NCBI GenBank assembly: GCA_045613765.1
Contig: JAZLBO010000004.1
Coordinates: 1 to 7,012, forward strand
Reading direction: 5' to 3'
DNA length: 7,012 nucleotides
Source: RGIG4097 sp045613765
GTDB taxonomy: Bacteria > Bacillota > Clostridia > Christensenellales > CAG-917
The number at the start of each line of letters is the position of its first letter. Positions within the stretch are counted from its first letter, which is position 1. Both the position numbers and the translations under genes were made by a program. Shown here one piece after another: positions 5,834 to 7,012 of the stretch. Under the pieces are notes generated by a model, which saw only the letters and a program-made list of their open reading frames with translations, had not been told where the DNA came from and did not search any database.

Positions 5834-6528
5834 TGCCTGCCAAGTTTATATCTCGACCCAATCGGTTTGTTGCCGTATGCGATCTTGACGGCAAGGTTAT
5901 CTCCGTCCACGTGAAGAATACGGGTAGGTGCAAGGAGTTGCTTGTTGAAGGTGCAACCGTGTATCTTGAAGACAGTATGAACGAGCAACGGAAGTTGAGA
6001 TACTCTCTTGTGGCAGTGATGAAGGGGGATATGCTTGTCAATATGGACAGTCAAGCACCCAACCTTGTGGCAAAGGAGGGTTTGCTTGATGGCAGTATCA
6101 CTCTTGCAGGGTTGGACACTCTTGAGATTGTCAAGGCAGAGCAGACCTTTGGCAAGTCACGGTTTGATTTTTATATCAAAGATATAAGTGGCAGAGAAGG
6201 GTATCTTGAAGTGAAAGGTGTCACTCTTGAACACGACGGTGTGGTGTCCTTCCCCGATGCGCCAACCGAGCGTGGTGTCAAGCACATAGGCGAACTCATT
6301 GATGCCAAAGAGAAGGGCTACTATGCAGGCATACTGTTTGTTGTGCAGATGGGTGGCATGAAGGTGTTTGCACCCAACGACAATACCCATAGGGCCTTTG
6401 GCGACATCTTGCGCAAGGCAAAGGATAAAGGTGTTGAAATCCTTGTCAAAGAGTGCCACGTCACGCCTGACACCCTTGCAATCGGTGGAGATATGCCCGT
6501 CAACTTGACCTACCACTTGGAAAAATAG
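5815..6528 (+). CDS. sfsA: SfsA family nuclease / sugar fermentation stimulation protein
   Basis: The 237-residue product matches the usual SfsA length (about 230-240). Recognisable family segments are FISRPNRFVA (11-20), HVKNTGRCKELL (32-43), SQAPNL (79-84), FPDAPTERGVKHIGEL (146-161) and FAPNDNTHRAFGDIL (185-199). It contains a PD-(D/E)XK-type nuclease signature: D118 in SRFDFYI and E132-x-K134 in YLEVKG; an OB-like N-terminal part precedes it. SfsA was named for its effect on maltose metabolism in E. coli and was later reported to bind and cut nucleic acids; its cellular role remains poorly defined. It is the second gene of an operon with the Nudix hydrolase, read from the promoter at 5359-5387. 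Start: the ATG at 5815 begins the family's typical N-terminus. Codons are mixed (GCC, GTG, TTG), unlike ppdK. Confidence 0.97.
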   Translation: MQYKKIVPAKFISRPNRFVAVCDLDGKVISVHVKNTGRCKELLVEGATVYLEDSMNEQRKLRYSLVAVMKGDMLVNMDSQAPNLVAKEGLLDGSITLAGLDTLEIVKAEQTFGKSRFDFYIKDISGREGYLEVKGVTLEHDGVVSFPDAPTERGVKHIGELIDAKEKGYYAGILFVVQMGGMKVFAPNDNTHRAFGDILRKAKDKGVEILVKECHVTPDTLAIGGDMPVNLTYHLEK

Positions 6529-6552
6529 AAAAGGAAACGTAGTGTCCAAAAT

Positions 6553-6587
6553 GGGTGTTTGTAAACTCAAAATGTATTTATAAACCC
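6553..6587. repeat. Imperfect inverted repeat downstream of sfsA
   Basis: GGG (6553-6555) and TTTGTAAA (6558-6565) can pair with TTTATAAACCC (6577-6587), giving 11 pairs with one G-T wobble and a two-base bulge, and an 11-base loop. No T-run follows on the plus strand, so it is unlikely to terminate alone. It lies in an A/C-rich spacer with degenerate TAAACYCAAAA units at 6562, 6581 and 6603. It may protect the 3' end of the sfsA mRNA, or be chance in low-complexity DNA. Confidence 0.3.
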
Positions 6588-6621
6588 AAAAGATACAAAT
6601 AATAAACCAAAAAACTCAAAC

Positions 6622-6652
6622 AAAAAACCCACTCAAGCGAGTGGGCTTTTTT
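6622..6652. terminator. Bidirectional terminator between sfsA and the convergent right-edge gene
   Basis: CCCACTC (6628-6634), loop AAGC (6635-6638) and GAGTGGG (6639-6645) form a 7-bp stem flanked by six A residues on the left and C plus six T residues on the right. It can end transcripts from both strands. It lies about 95 bases after the sfsA stop and about 16 bases from the stop of the minus-strand gene. Confidence 0.9.
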
Positions 6653-6667
6653 GTTGTTTAGATTTGA

Positions 6668-7012
6668 TTAGCCAGCATAGCTGAAATCTTTTTCTGTGTT
6701 CAAGAAGTAGTTGCTTACGTATGTGTACATATCTTCTTCAAACACTGAGTGGAGTCCTACGTATTCAAGTGTTTGTGCAAATGTGAGTGTTGCAATCTTG
6801 TCGCCGTCTGAATCAACTTCTGCATTGTTGGGATCATCTGTGAATGTGAAGAATCTGAGGTAGACTGATTTTGCTGCTTCAAAGCCTTCTGTTTCTGCCA
6901 CTGAAAGAAGTTCAACGCAGGGGAGTGCACTCATTGCGTATGAGATGTAGTAGCCGGATGATCTGATTGCAACTGAACGCCAGTAGTTGCTTGAACCTGA
7001 ACCGATGCCGTA
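6668..7012 (-). CDS. C-terminal fragment of a protein cut by the window edge; possibly M3 peptidase-like
   Basis: On the minus strand the frame is open from the right edge (base 7012) to the stop at 6668-6670, giving the last 114 residues. The ATG at 6934 is internal, since the 26 codons before it are also open and protein-like. The fragment starts YGIGSGSSNYWRSVA, continues YYISYAMSALPCVELLSVAE (about 22-41), has an acidic stretch DDPNNAEVDSDGDK (about 60-73), and ends NTEKDFSYAG. The aromatic YWR...YYISYAMSALP pattern followed by an Ala/Tyr helix recalls the C-terminal helical part of M3 metallopeptidase-like proteins of Firmicutes, but the zinc motif HEXXH would lie outside the window and I cannot confirm it. 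The coding sequence is clearly real by its good terminator placement and protein-like composition. No signal peptide or start can be judged. Confidence 0.7.
   Translation of the reverse strand, partial: YGIGSGSSNYWRSVAIRSSGYYISYAMSALPCVELLSVAETEGFEAAKSVYLRFFTFTDDPNNAEVDSDGDKIATLTFAQTLEYVGLHSVFEEDMYTYVSNYFLNTEKDFSYAG

Noticed and set aside
6157..6570. 137-codon minus-strand frame opposite sfsA
   Set aside because: Fully covers conserved SfsA coding sequence and has no recognisable features.
1..7012. CRISPR array, transposon ends, tRNA or rRNA genes
   Set aside because: No regularly spaced identical repeats, transposase-like frame, terminal inverted repeats with target duplications, or tRNA/rRNA-like segments were seen.

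Overview
The window reads as ordinary chromosomal DNA from a low- to mid-GC, anaerobic Clostridia-type Firmicute, probably an uncultured or gut-associated lineage. The evidence is a PPDK very close in layout to the clostridial enzyme, strong AGGAGG-type ribosome binding sites, sigma-A-like promoters, A/T-rich intergenic DNA, and a membrane-anchored XRE regulator of a kind common in Firmicutes. This placement is inference; no rRNA or other phylogenetic marker is present.

Layout: (1) bases 2-1258, plus strand: an XRE helix-turn-helix regulator with six predicted membrane segments, cut at its 5' end by the window edge. (2) A bidirectional terminator near 1300-1326 shared with a convergent corA-type Mg2+/divalent cation channel gene on the minus strand (start 2307, end 1354). 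(3) A 324-base divergent intergenic region (2308-2631) with back-to-back promoters for corA and ppdK and possible structured leaders on both sides. (4) ppdK, pyruvate phosphate dikinase, 2632-5268, with all catalytic residues intact, ending in a strong terminator. (5) A two-gene operon with a good promoter: a MutT/NudG-like Nudix hydrolase (5444-5833) overlapping by 19 bases with sfsA (5815-6528). (6) A short A/C-rich spacer with a bidirectional terminator. (7) On the minus strand, the C-terminal 114 codons of a protein that runs off the right edge (6668-7012), possibly related to M3-type peptidase-like proteins.

How the genes work together: there is no obvious single pathway. PPDK interconverts PEP and pyruvate and is a central glycolytic/gluconeogenic enzyme in many anaerobes; its extreme codon bias fits high expression. 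CorA supplies Mg2+, which PPDK and Nudix enzymes need, but a functional link beyond the shared divergent promoter region is speculation. The Nudix-SfsA pair suggests nucleotide-pool and nucleic-acid housekeeping.

I do not see a convincing undescribed system. The items most worth a second look are the structured corA leader with a tiny ORF, the divergent corA/ppdK control region with a repeated 9-mer, the CACTC-N4-GAGTG core shared by all three terminators, and the G-run spacer inside the Nudix promoter.
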